Part shown: piece after piece, positions 13,071-25,400 of the stretch
Position numbering within the stretch: position 1 is the first letter of the stretch
How the letters are laid out: every line of letters begins with the position of its first letter
From: Flaccisagitta enflata
Taxonomy: Eukaryota > Chaetognatha > Sagittoidea > Aphragmophora
DNA: 64,000 nt
NCBI GenBank assembly: GCA_965153355.1
Contig: OZ231127.1
Span: 4,588,001-4,652,000, forward strand
Direction of reading: 5' to 3'
Made by a program: the position numbers and the translations under genes
The notes under the pieces: generated by a model
Seen by the model: the letters and a program-made list of their open reading frames with translations, nothing else
Database searches by the model: none
What the model was told of the DNA's origin: nothing

Positions 13071-13980
13071 CTTACACCGTCTTTAAATCGGTTTGACTTT
13101 TAGTAAACCTTTATACCACGCGTATCAAAAAAAAAGACGCACCCCTTTATTTATGAATAAAACAGATAAAAAAAATAATTTTAACTATTTTTAGTTAAAT
13201 CATTTTTAAAGATTTTTAAAAGATCTTTCATTCTAGACCAACTCCAGGTCTGTATCTCAAACGGTTTAGGAGCTAGAGCTCTGCAAAGAGAAGCACTATT
13301 TTGCTGAAATGCACATTTTACATAGGGATTGCGAAACTGAAACAGGCAACATTTTTACTCAAACTAATGCTATTTCTAAACGAAAAAAGATAGAAACACC
13401 AGATTGGCGCCAAATGAAAGTACTTTCAATGAGCCATTTAAAAGTGCGTCTTTTTTTTTGATACGCGTGGTAACTTGGAAGCTATTAGGAGAAAAGTCTT
13501 CAAATTTTTTGAAATTGTGTTTATAAGTATTTGAAGTCAGCATAACATTGAAGAAAACTACAATTTTGTGGGCCAAATGAGCTTCTGATATTTCCTCTTG
13601 AAAGAGGCTGCTACTTTTTGCTTGCTACGTCTATAGAAAATTGAACTAAAACCTGAGATGATAAGTAATTGTTTTTAAGTTTTACTAGTTCTAGTTTTGC
13701 TTGAAAATTTGATATTACTTGGGGGGTGAAAATATTTGAGGTGATTTTACCATGTTTCCAAACCAAAAATGTAACCACAGAAAATGATAAGACATAGAAA
13801 ATGGCAGTTCAATCAATGTTATGCTGACCGCCAACACTTAAAGAGCTCAATGTTGAGATTTGGTATAACAAAACCGTAGCTTACTACAAACATACACTGA
13901 AAATTTGAAGACTTTTCTCCCAATAGTTTTCAAGTTATAAAGGTTTACAAAAAGTCAATCCGATTTAAAGACCCTGTAAG
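13071..13980. mobile_element. Fold-back element with ~100-bp arms
   Basis: The left arm (CTTTAAATCGGTTTGACTTT, AGTAAACCTTTATA, then after the nested MITE GGAGAAAAGTCTTCAAATTT) is the reverse complement of the right arm ending at 13980. Related arms occur at 30481-31216. No coding capacity. Confidence 0.8.
13114..13472. mobile_element. TA-flanked MITE, family 2, nested inside another element
   Basis: TACCACGCGTATCAAAAAAA to GATACGCGTGGTA. It interrupts one arm of a larger inverted-repeat element; the other arm preserves the uninterrupted target CCTTTATAACTTG, so the target duplication is TA, as in Tc1/mariner-like elements. Confidence 0.88.
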
Positions 13981-14937
13981 CACGAATTTCGCGATTCAGA
14001 GGATGCCCCAATATTGAGAGATATCCAGGACCCTACCAAATTAACGTTAGATCACAAATTTTCTCCCAAATACTGTTGCTCATGTTAAAACTATGAATCT
14101 TCTCTTTCACTACTCTGTTGGTTTGTCATTCCTGCTTACCCGCTTGATACATCCATCATTGCCTCTTCCCACTCCACATTGGCTATAGCAGTGGGCACAG
14201 TCTAAACCTCCAAGTTCCTTCCCTCTTTCTCTCTCTGGTCGCAAACTTCAACCAGATCCCCCCCCCCTTTCCTAATTGGCCTCTGAGCATTCGATTTGAC
14301 CTCCATGAACTTGGTGACCTTCGACGACCCATTTCGCCCTCGACGGACTCCCTGACCCGCCTGCCCCATTTCTGGGTCTAGTCACCCTGCCTCAAGTTCA
14401 CCTTTAAAAAGATTGCCACTTATTGGCCTCATTTATCATGTGGAGAAATGCGCATTCTTCATGCATACCTGCACACTTGCTTACTCGCATTTTCGTTTTT
14501 GTTTTGTTTTGTTATTTTGCTTTGTGTTTTTTGTGTGTTTTTTGTGTGTGTTTTTGTGTGTTTTTTTGTGTTTTTTTGCCATCCGTCTACGTACGATAGT
14601 AAAAAAGCCTTTCTATCTGCTAGTCAGTTTGTCACTAGCAACGAATCACTAGCCCTGTTTGTCATTCTTTCCATGCAACTGTTTGTCTGTCCGCCAAAAT
14701 GACTGACTGAGTGTCTGTTTCTCTGTCAGACTGATAAACAGTTGGCCAAGTATGATTGTATGAAATTTCACTGTTCTTTCGAGTGACATCACTGCGATGA
14801 TTATCAATCAAGCAGTGGGCTGTTTTTTGACTGTGAGTTTATCAATACAGAACAACAACGAATGTTTTTTTTTTCAATATATTGCTTCTCATCAGAAGGA
14901 TCCCTGATAATGTATAGAGCTAGAGAACATGATACCA
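13981..14937. other. No gene recognised
   Basis: Mixed sequence; (GTTTT/GTGTGTTTTT) run at 14490-14580. Confidence 0.4.
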
Positions 14938-15782
14938 ACAGGGCCAGATACACGGCTACCCCAGTCGCGTGCCAGTGGGCAGGAGCAGTAATAGAGGGTA
15001 CTTGGGTATTTGGGCAGGAGCAGTGAGCTAAAAAAACTAAAAAACGCCGAAAAAGTAATAGTCGCAAAAGCGTTAGATGGTCAGCGGTACCCGTTGCCCC
15101 TATGAGAAATTATGTGGGTGTAAGGTGGATACAGGGGCAGCTGCCCCAAATGGGCCAATAACCTATGCTGTTTTTATTCAGCTGGGAACCTAGGATGTGA
15201 GCCTTGGGGCTGGGATGTTAGCCTTGGGGCTGGGATTTAAGCCTCTGGACTGAGATTTGAGTCTCGAGACTGGGATTTGAGGCTCGAGACTGAGATTTGA
15301 GCCTCGAGACTGAGATTTGAGCCTTGAGACGGGGATTTGAGCTTCATGATTGGGATTTGAGCCTCGAGACTGGAATTTGAGCCATGAGACTAGGATTTGA
15401 GCCTCAAGACTGGGATACAATCCTCGCGACTGGGAGTTGCGCCTCAAGACTGAGATTTGAGTCTTGAGACTGGGATTTAAGGGGGGGGGGGAAGGAGGAG
15501 AATTTTTTGCATGTGTAAGGGCAGATTTCAGGCCTGAGAGGGCAGATCTCAGGCCTGAGAGGGCAGATTTCAGGCCTGAGAGGGCCTGGGGGGGAATAAC
15601 GGACAGACACACGAACAAAAGTCCCCCTGTGTTCTACAGGACTTCGTCCCCCTCGGGACCGCTGCCCAAAAAGGGGATCAACCGACCAACCGACCAACCG
15701 ACCAACCGACCAACCGACCAACCAACCGACCAATCGTCAAAGAGGGTTTAGGGTCGCGTAGGCGGCGTAGCAAGCGACTAAA
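14938..15782 (-). mobile_element. HINE-like repeat split by a GCAGCGGCCC element
   Basis: The left part GGGCCAGATACACGGCTACC ... AACGCCGAAAAAG breaks at about 15078; the core CCGACCAACCGACCAACCG and hairpin end GCGACTAAAAAG resume at about 15672. Confidence 0.75.
15078..15672. mobile_element. GCAGCGGCCC-family element with GAGACTGGGATTTGAGCCTC core
   Basis: GGTCAGCGGTACCCGTTGCC at one end; the core is a ~20-bp minisatellite plus CAGGCCTGAGAGGGCAGAT units; the other end is TGTGTTCTACAGGACTTCGT then GACCGCTGCCCAAAAA. Confidence 0.75.
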
Positions 15783-15837
15783 AAGATTTTGGAAAAAGTT
15801 TTTTTCTGCCATGGTCTAACAATGCTGGTATGAATCC

Positions 15838-16690
<853 letters not shown>

Positions 16691-16920
16691 TTATTTTTCT
16701 TCTTTTAGTCTTCTTATCCTTCCCAGTTTCTCTCTTTCTCTTCTTCTCTTCTCTCTCTTCCACCTTTTCCTTTTCTTCCTCTTAAACATAAACTGGTTTA
16801 ATTACTCCATTTAGTTCCATCTCTTTATCTCTCTTCCTCTGTTATGAGGGACCAAACTCTTAAGGACTAGAGGCTAAAAAGACCGCAAAATAACTCCCTT
16901 GAGCCTCTTTCTTAACCTCC

Positions 16921-17042
<122 letters not shown>

Positions 17043-17383
17043 TTCATTTCCCTAGGGCCTCTTCTTTTCGTTTTGTGTTAAACATTATTCATCCCCTGCC
17101 TCCATCCCTTCCTCCTTTTCTCCTCTTCCTCCTCTTCCTCCTCCTCTTCCTTCTCCTCCTCCTCATCCTCCGCCGCGGTTCATTCCAGGTTAAAAGGTCT
17201 CTATATGAAGTGGAGGCCGCGGAGGTCGATAGAGCATAAGACTACGCCAGAAGAGGTCAAGACTACGCCACGAGAGGCCATGACTACGCCACAAAAGGGC
17301 AAGAGGACGCCACAACAGGCCAAGACTACACCACAGGAGACCAACACTACGCCACAAGAGGCCAATACTACATCAACCAGTCA

Positions 17384-17836
17384 CCCAAGGGCAATATATG
17401 GTCAGCGATACCCGTTGCCCTGCTTTGTATGCTGATGATCGTGGGTGATGGTAAGCAGGGCAGCGGTGTCAAAGGGGACGATGTCCTGTAGAATACAGGG
17501 GGGTTCATGCTCGATTGAGTTTGAGAGGCTGGGGTTTGAGCCTCAAGGCTGGAATTTGGCCTTGGGGTTGGAATTCAAGCCTCGGGGTCGGGATTTGAGC
17601 CTCAAGGCTGGGAGTTGAGCCTCGAGGCTGGGAAATGAGCCTCAAGGCTGGGATTTGATCTTTGAGGCTGGGATTTGAGTCGAGGCTGGGATTTGAGCCT
17701 TCAGGCTGAGATTTGCGGCTCCAGGCTAGGATTTGAGCCTTGAGGCCGGGTGGGGGGCAAACAAACAAACAGACAAACTAACATCCCCTTTGTTCTACAA
17801 GACAATCTCCCCTTTGGGGCCGCTTTCCACAAAAGG
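17384..17836. mobile_element. GCAGCGGCCC-family element inserted in the 21-bp minisatellite
   Basis: CACCCAAGGGCAATATATGG, TCAGCGATACCCGTTGCCCT, GGGCAGCGG; core GAGGCTGGGATTTGAGCCT; far arm TTGTTCTACAAGACAATCTC, GGGGCCGCTTTCC. Confidence 0.75.
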
Positions 17837-18090
17837 TCCAGACTACGATAGAGAGGTCAAGACTCCGCTATATGAGGCCAAGACTACACCATGCGAGGCA
17901 AAGACAAGAGGTTAACACTAAGCCATGTGAGGTTGAAATTAGGCCAGAATGGCCAAGAAATGCTACGAACGCTTAAGACTTTTCTACGGAAGGTCATGAC
18001 TACGCCATGAGAGGCTAGGACTACGCCACAAGAGGTCAAAATAATGCAGGAAAGGGCCTAGACTGAGCGCAAGACTATGCCACAATAGAG

Positions 18091-18418
18091 GTGGGGGAAA
18101 TGCACCTTAGTCAACAGATCAAGTTGCACCTGAAGGCAATGTCATAATATGATAAGATTAGATAGTATGCCAAGTTTTAGGGCCTTTGGAACAGTTTCAG
18201 CCTAGCCCTCCACCCCCCTAATTTCTCATAGAAAATGTATAGGAATGATTTTGGCCTCAAAAGTTTCCTATCTTTTATAATAGGGCAGGAGGGTGGTGGA
18301 GGGCTAGGCTAAAACTGTTCCAAAGACTTTGAAACTTGGCTTACTATCTATTTTTATGATATTATGAAATTTCCTTCACGTGCAACTTGATCTGTTGACT
18401 AAGGTGCATTTCCCCCAC
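18091..18418. mobile_element. Fold-back element inserted in the 21-bp minisatellite
   Basis: GTGGGGGAAATGCACCTTAG, TCAACAGATCAAGTTGCAC at left is repeated inverted at right. The inner arms GTTTCAGCCTAGCCCTCCAC / GGTGGAGGGCTAGGCTAAAA also pair. Minisatellite units flank both sides. Confidence 0.85.
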
Positions 18419-18884
18419 TTCTAATGCCACAAGAGGTTGATACTACGCCATGTGAGGCCTACACTAGACCACAATGGCCAGTATAATGCATCAAAGGGCC
18501 AAGAATATGAGGCCAAGAAAACGCCACAAGAGGCTTACACTACGTCACAAAAGGCTTACACTACTCCACAAAAGGCTTACACTATGTCACAAAAGGCTTA
18601 CACTACTCCACAAAAGGCTTACACAACTTCAAAAAAGGCTTACACTACGCCACAAAAGGCTCACACCACGCCACAAATGGCTTACACTACGTCACAAACA
18701 GAGATGCAGCATAAAGCAGAGAACACGTAAGAGGTGAAAACTAAATGGTGGAAGACCAGGACTAGGCGAATTATTGGAAAGTTCTTGTAAAAAGCGAAAT
18801 GACTTGATGATAATTGATATGTTTAAAAAGGCCGTCTCCAACCCGCCGCCTTCCAATCAGAAAGCAAGCTTGAGAAGTGTCCCC

Positions 18885-19035
18885 GGTCTAGTCACTGAAG
18901 TGCGAATCCTCCTAAGAAAAATGGTCTGATCACTGAAGTGTGACTCCTCTTATAAAAAATGGTCTAGTCACTGAAGTGCGACTCCTCTATAAAAAATGGT
19001 TTAGTCACTGAAGTGCGACTCCTCCTATGAAAAAC
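18885..19035 (+). repeat. ~42-bp minisatellite, four units
   Basis: Units of GGTCTAGTCACTGAAGTGCG followed by ACTCCTCCTATAAAAAAT. Confidence 0.8.
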
Positions 19036-19117
19036 TGAATTGTCATAGATTCTAAAATAACTTGAAAACTCAAATGACTTAAATGACATAAAGTAATGAA
19101 AGATATGAATGGCTGAT

Positions 19118-21556
19118 TTTTAGTCGCGTGCACGCGACTCTACAACCCGCTCCGTTGGTCCGTCGGTCCGTCGGTCGGTCGGTTGGTCCGTAACACTTTG
19201 CTTTTTTGTGTCTTTTTGGGTCGTCTGGAGTTATCTTGAGTCATTTTTTTGTTGTTTTTGGGAATTATTGGTTGCTTCTAGTCATTTTTGGTCATTTTTG
19301 GTTATTAATGGTCATTTTTGGTCATTTTTGGTCATTTTTGGTCATTTTTGATCGATTTTGGTTATTTTGAGCCATTTTTGGTCATTTTTGGTCATTTTGG
19401 TCATTTTGGTCATTTTTGGCCATTTTGGTCATTTTGGTCATTTTGGTCATTTTAGGTCAGTTTTGATCTTTTTTGGTCATTGTTGGTCATTTTGGTCATA
19501 TTTGGTCATTTTTGGTCATTTTTGGTCATTCTGGTCATTTTGGTCATTTTTGGTCATTTTGGTCATTTTGGTCATTTTTGGTCATTTTGGTCATTTTGGT
19601 CATTTTTGGTCATTTTTGGTCATTTTGGTCATTTTTGGTCATTTTGGTCATGTTTTGGTCATTTTTGGTCATTTTTGGTCATTTTGGTCATTTTTGGTCA
19701 TTTTTGGTCAATTTGGTCATTTTTGGTCATTTTTGGTCATTTTTGGTCATTTTTGATCATTTTTGGTCATTTTTGGTTATTTTTGGTCATTTTTGGTCAT
19801 TTTGGCCATTTTTGGTCGTTTTGGTCATTTTTTGGTCATTTTGGTCATTTTGGTCATTTTGGTCATTTTTGGTCATTTTTGGTCATCTTTGGTCATTTCT
19901 GGTCATTTTTGGTCATTTTTGGTCATTTTGGTCATTTTGGTCATTTTGGTCATTTTTGATCATTTTTGGTCATTTTGATCATTTTTGGTCATTTTTGGTT
20001 AAAGTCTGCTGGTTAAAGTCTGCTGGTTGAAGTCTGCTGTTAAAGTCTGCTGGTTAAAGTCTGATGGTTAAATTCTGCTGGTTTAAATCTGCTGGTTTAA
20101 ATCTAATGGGTTAAGTCTACTGGTTTAAATCTGCTCGATTAAGTCTGCTGGTTTAAGTCATTTTTGGTCATTTTTGGTCAATCTGGTCATTTTGGTCATT
20201 TTGGGTCATTTTTGATCAATTTTGGTCATTTTTGGTCATTTTTGATCATTTTGGTCATTTTTGGTCATTTTTGATCATTTTGGTCATTTCGGTCATTTTG
20301 GTCATTTTTGGTCATTTTTGGTCATTTTTGGTCATTTTTGGTCATTTTTGGTCATTTTGGTCATTTTTGGTCATTTTTGGTCATTTTGGTCATTTTGGTC
20401 ATTTTTGGTCATTTTTGGTCATTTTTGGTCATTTTGGTCATTTTTGGTCATTTTTGGTCAATTTGGTCATTTTTGGTCATTTTTGGTCATTTTTGGTCAT
20501 TTTGGTCATTTTTGGTCATTTTTGGTCATTTTTGGTCATTTTGGCCATTTTTGGTCATTTTGGTCATTTTTGGTCATTTTTGGTCATTTTTGGTCATTTT
20601 TGGTCATTTTTGGTCATTTTTGGTCATTTTTGATCATTTTTGGTCATTTTTGGTCATTTTGGTCATGTTTTGGTCATTTTTGGTCATTTTTGGTCATTTT
20701 GGTCATTTTTGGTCATTTTTGGTCAATTTGGTCATTTTTGGTCATTTTTGGTCATTTTTGGTCATTTTTGGTCATTTTTGGTCATTTTTGGTCATTTTTG
20801 GTCATTTTTGGTCATTTTTGGTCATTTTTGGTCAATTTGGTCATTTTTGGTCATTTTTGGTCATTTTTGATCATTTTTGGTCATTTTTGGTCATTTTTGG
20901 TTATTTTTGGTCATTTTTGGTCATTTTGGCCATTTTTGGTCGTTTTGGTCATTTTTTGGTCATTTTGCTCATTTTGGTCATTTTTGGTCATTTTTGGTCA
21001 TCTTTGGTCATTTTTGGTCATTTTTGGTCATTTTTGGTCATTTTGGTCATTTTGGTCATTTTGGTCATTTTTGATCATTTTTGGTCATTTTTGGTCATTT
21101 TGATCATTTTTGGTCATTTTTGGTTAAAGTCTGCTGGTTAAAGTCTGATGGTTAAATTCTGCTGGTTTAAATCTGCTGGTTTAAATCTAATGGGTTAGGT
21201 CTACTGGTTTAAATCTGCTCGATTAAGTCTGCTGGTTTAAGTCTGCTGGTTTAAACCTAATGGTTTAAGTCTGCTGGTCTAATGGTTTAAGTCTGCTGGT
21301 TTAAGTCTGCTGGTTAAAATGATATTAAAGATAAGTATGGTTTAAGTCTGGTTTAAGTTTGGTTTAAGTCTGGTTTAATTCTGGTTTGAGTCTGGTTTGA
21401 GTCTGGTTTGAGTCTGGTTTGAGTCTGGTTTGGGTCTGTTTTGGGTTGCGTTTAAGTCTGATTTTCAATAAAAAGATACAATAAGGAGTCAGGTCAGTTC
21501 AGTTATTTTTGTCCTGCATGCGACTTATAGGTGTTGGCCTTGTTTTTTTCTACAAT
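19118..21556 (+). repeat. 2-kb GGTCATTTT(T) minisatellite expanded inside a HINE-like repeat
   Basis: Begins TTTTTAGTCGCGTGCACGCG with GGTCCGTCGGTCCGTCGG and ends CCTGCATGCGACTTATAG, GGCCTTGTTTTTTT, the two termini of the HINE-like family. Between them lie hundreds of 9-10-bp GGTCATTTT(T) units in two blocks, each followed by TTAAAGTCTGCTGGT units (19998-20160 and 21124-21440). The second block repeats much of the first. The HFWSFLVIFG-type frames are artefacts. Confidence 0.85.
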
Positions 21557-22071
21557 CGAGTACAAACGTGATGAATTTGAGAAACTTGCCAAGATACAAA
21601 GAGAGAAAGAGAAACAAAAGCCATCAAAGAAAACCCAATGAAATAACAAATAATGAATGGTTACATGGATGTTGATCACCATTTAATTGTTGTTTTTACA
21701 AGCTCTTAGTTTTACAATCATTAACGTTCCCTGTAATTAAGAAGCGGTGTCTTTTAGTGTGTTTTTTTTTTCTTTTTTTCATTGGCCCCTTGGTACATTT
21801 TACATTTACGAGTTAACAGCGATCCATGATCTCTATCAGAGGTTGACTGTATTTGATCAATTGCATATTAGTTTATTTCATTCGAATTCTAAGTGCATTA
21901 AAGTGAGGTCCTTCATCCAATCTATGTCAGATGATTATCTATGTCAGATAATTATTTGACCGTCTTTTTATTTCTATTTCACTTTTTAACAAAAAGATTG
22001 AAATCAACGACTGTATTTTCCCTTGACTTTTGAGAGCGTGTATAACGACAAGTATATTCTGAATGTCAATT
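21557..22071. other. No gene recognised
   Basis: AT-rich single-copy-looking spacer between the GGTCATTTT array and the repeat upstream of transporter A. Confidence 0.5.
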
Positions 22072-22265
22072 TTTAGTCGCGGACACGCAACTCTACACCG
22101 TGCCATGTTGGTTGGTAGGTTGGTATGTCGGTCCGTCAGTCCGTCTGTCTGCCAGTCCATCCGTCCATCCGTCTGTCACATTTTTGAATTCCAAGCGGTT
22201 TTCGCATTACTGCTCCTTCCCAACCGTCCGTGACTGGATTGCCGTGTATCCGGCCTTGTTGCCTT
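22072..22265 (+). mobile_element. HINE-like repeat upstream of transporter A
   Basis: TTTTTAGTCGCGGACACGCA, GTCGGTCCGTCAGTCCGTCT core, end CCGTGTATCCGGCCTTGTT. A similar end precedes copy B. Confidence 0.8.
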
Positions 22266-22319
22266 GGTTTTCACTGACATCGAGCATGTTTTTAGTGTAT
22301 ATAGAGCATGTGCACGTGA

Positions 22320-22445
22320 CTGTATGCGGCTTTGTTTACAACAAACTCCATCGTCACGGATCTTTCTTGTTTTTTTTTTTGTTTCCACTTTGAGTAAAAT
22401 TGATCTTTGGGTTTCAAGGTAGACTTGAGACGTAAAACAGTAACC
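22320..22445 (+). promoter_or_regulatory. Shared 5' flank/5' UTR region of transporter A
   Basis: From the motif TATGCGGCTTTGTTTAC to the ATG, this stretch aligns with the region upstream of copy B (32289-32405). Shared islands include CCACTTTGAGTAAA and the bases around ACCATGAAAG. Retention upstream of both paralogues suggests promoter or 5' UTR function, or simply that the duplication was recent. No clear TATA box was seen. A HINE-like repeat ends about 55 bp further upstream. Confidence 0.4.
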
Positions 22446-25400
22446 ATGAAAGTGGCGAAAAAAAGTGCCTCCAAGAGGGTCACTTGCGTGGTTTTGTCAA
22501 GAACTAACATGGGGTCTTTGGCCGAATTTCAAGCAAATAAGGCTAATGTAAGCAACAACGATTTTGTCCAAACGGAAGCGGCAAAAGTAGAAGGTAAAAC
22601 AAAATTTGAATTAAAAGCAACTTCAACATATCATCAACATTATTACATGACCTATGTATGACCGATGAAAAGATTGACCAACGCAGCAAAGGATAGAGTC
22701 GCATGCCAAAAAAACAGCAAAAAAATCTAAAAACTCCCTTGAAAAATGCTCATGTATTTCATAAAAGGCTCCCGATAGAGATGCCCATATATTTCATAAA
22801 GGACTTAACCATGATACGAACAAGCTACGTGCGTTTATCTATTTGCCCATGCTTATGACTTATCATGTATCCTGTTTCCCTAGAATTTTCTATTTGACCA
22901 AGGTCTCTGTATATCTGGTCAGTGGTAAATAAAAACATTTTGTAATCTGCCTTAATTGTTACACAGAACCAAAGCCTCGCGCAACCAAATCACCCTCTCC
23001 GCTCGAGGGTGGTTGGGGATGGGTGGCTGTCACGGGGTGCAGTTTGGTCCATCTCTGCTCTGGCTCCATGTATCGAATCTTCGGCATTCTGCTGATTGCC
23101 TTTCAAGAACGGTTTGTCGGATCAACAAATACGATGCTATCCACAATCAATGGTGTCAATGTTGCAATGACCATGTTCACGGGACCAGTGGCGACTGTTC
23201 TTCTAAACAAAGGACTCAGCACCAGATGGACTATGGTAAGATTATATATGAAATTTAGATTCATTGTAGTAGTGCTTTGTGGCATGTCCGTTGCACTTTG
23301 TCCTTTTACTTCTATCGAGCAAATAAGCCATGTGCGCGCGAATATATGAGTCATTGTTTCGCTAGTCCGCCTTGAGCCTCAAATACCAGCCTTGACACCT
23401 CAATCCCAGCCTTTGGGCCCAAATCTTAGCCCTGGGGCTGTGTTCTCAGCCATATAACCTAAATCCCAGTCTCAATGCTCAACTCTCAACTTCAAGGCTC
23501 AAATCCTTAAGGGCCCTAGTATCAACCTCCTAGTCTAAACTCCCCCTCACTCTAGAAACTTGTTCCTTACTTGTTTTTGAGCAATCAATTTTGTACCTTT
23601 TAGATTCTCTCTGGATTGGTCTCCACGTTAGGTGCTATACTCACAGCATTTGTCAAGGTAACATGGTTAATTCATTCAACTTAAATTTCACCATTTACTT
23701 TTTTTGTGTCATGTAAGTGAAGTTCTATCTGCTGTGCTGTACAACGCCAATCGATACAAAAGCCAATAGTCCAATTTATTGCAAGATCTTGTTAGATTTC
23801 AACTCAAGGTTTTTCATCCACATGATAATAGATACAGACCAATTCTGCTCTAGCGCACCAGGAAGTAATGGTATTAAGACAACAACAGGTGCAAATCCCT
23901 AGTCCCTCCAGTTTGCTAACCTTTGCGTTTTTAGTCGCCGACACGCGATTCTATAAGCCACTTTGTCAGTCGGTTGGTCCGTCGGTTGGTCCGTTGGTCT
24001 CTTACAAAGTCACTTCTCAAAGTTTTCCGCTCCTGCCCACCCGTCCGTGACTAATGCTGCCGTGTACACGGCCTTGTTTTTATTAACTTTAACCGCATCC
24101 CATCTACGACTGTTAAGATTGATTTGGCATTTGAAATCGGTCACAGTATTCAACTGACTATATCGCGTATGTGCATAGGTTCCTTGGTTACTGTATGTTA
24201 CCTTTGGAATCCTGGTTGGTAGTGGCGTCGGTGTTGCCTACACTGCTACGTTTGTTGCCATTGGTCATTATTTTGAACGCCGACGTCCTCTTGCCTTGGG
24301 ACTGATGTACCTTGGTGATGCTGCCAGTGGGATGGCTTGTGGCCCTTTATTCACTTATTCTCTTCGGTAGGTTGCCGGTGGAATAGCGTGTGGCCCATTG
24401 TTCACACATCTGTAATAACTATTGATCATTTAAGAAAAAAAACTCGCATTCTCAATCAAAACAAACCTGTGTCAAAGCATAAAGAGTTACCTGGTTGACC
24501 TGAAACAATCACACTGCTTTCCGACAGAAGATTTGTGACAAAAATGAATCACTCCGGTTTTTTCTGCATTTTTGTGTAGGTTATAGGAATACAGATCAAG
24601 AACTATCCAGTGGAAAATCATCCCTATAATTTTTAGCTTTATTTTTCAAGGAGAATTTTTCAATTTGGTCTGACTCTTTTTTTAACAGCATATTGTTAAT
24701 CCTGGTAAAATTCCCTTTCATTTGATAGGTCGCACTGTATGGTTTTGATGAAAAATCAAATTTTCATATTTTTGGCCACCGCTGCAATTTTTGTAACGGT
24801 GGCTTAAAAAATGAAAATGTTATTTCTTTTTAAAACCATATAGTGCGACCTATCAAATGAAAGGGAATTAGATCAGGATTGACAATATGCTGTCAAAAAA
24901 TTAGTCAGACCAACCTGCAATGTTATTCATGTATGATGAAGCTAAAAATCATAGATTTTGGACTTTTTTTCAAAATGCGCTCTAGGGATGATTTTCCACA
25001 GGATAGTTCTTGATTTGTACGCCTATGACCTACATAAAAATGCAGAAAAAGCCGGAGTGATATCATTCTTGTCCCAAATCCTCTGTCCTCTGTCCTCTGT
25101 CTTAACTGTTGTAGAAGATATCTTTAAAGCTGATAAGCACAAAATACATTACGAAAACTAGTGCTTTTGCTTTCCTCAAAAATTGAAATTTTGTATTTCT
25201 GTACAAAATTATGATGATGTAGTTTAAACACTGCAAAGCATTGTTACAGGGATCAGAAGTTTTCTGCAATGTTTTCATGCCAGTGGAATCGCATGTGGAC
25301 TATCATTTACATATTCTTTTCAGTAGATTTATTTGTTTGGGACTCCCAAATTGGGAGTAACATCCTTCCAAAGTTGTCGCTCTTTTTCAAGGGTAGGTAC

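Larger units (their letters stand above)
17215..18740 (+). repeat. 21-bp minisatellite (ACTACGCCACAAGAGGCCAAG), interrupted by two elements
   Basis: Units drift from GACTACGCCACAAGAGGCCA at the left to GCTTACACTACGCCACAAAA at the right (18525-18690). The array is broken by a GCAGCGGCCC element (17384-17836) and a fold-back element (18091-18418). Periodic KTTPQEA-type frames come from the 21-bp period. Confidence 0.85.

Noticed and set aside
15190-15733. Frames with SRGSNPNHEAQIPVSRLKS or RPERADFRPERA repeats
   Set aside because: They come from the core minisatellite of a GCAGCGGCCC element, repeated in other copies in other frames.
19358-21141. Long frames rich in HFWSFLVIFG, superficially like a multi-pass membrane protein
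   Set aside because: Direct translation of GGTCATTTT units in several frames.
22956-23258. 100-codon frame starting at 22956 over transporter exon 2
   Set aside because: Shifted frame; the correct exon 2 frame joins exon 1 by a split Glu codon and gives the EGGWGW motif.
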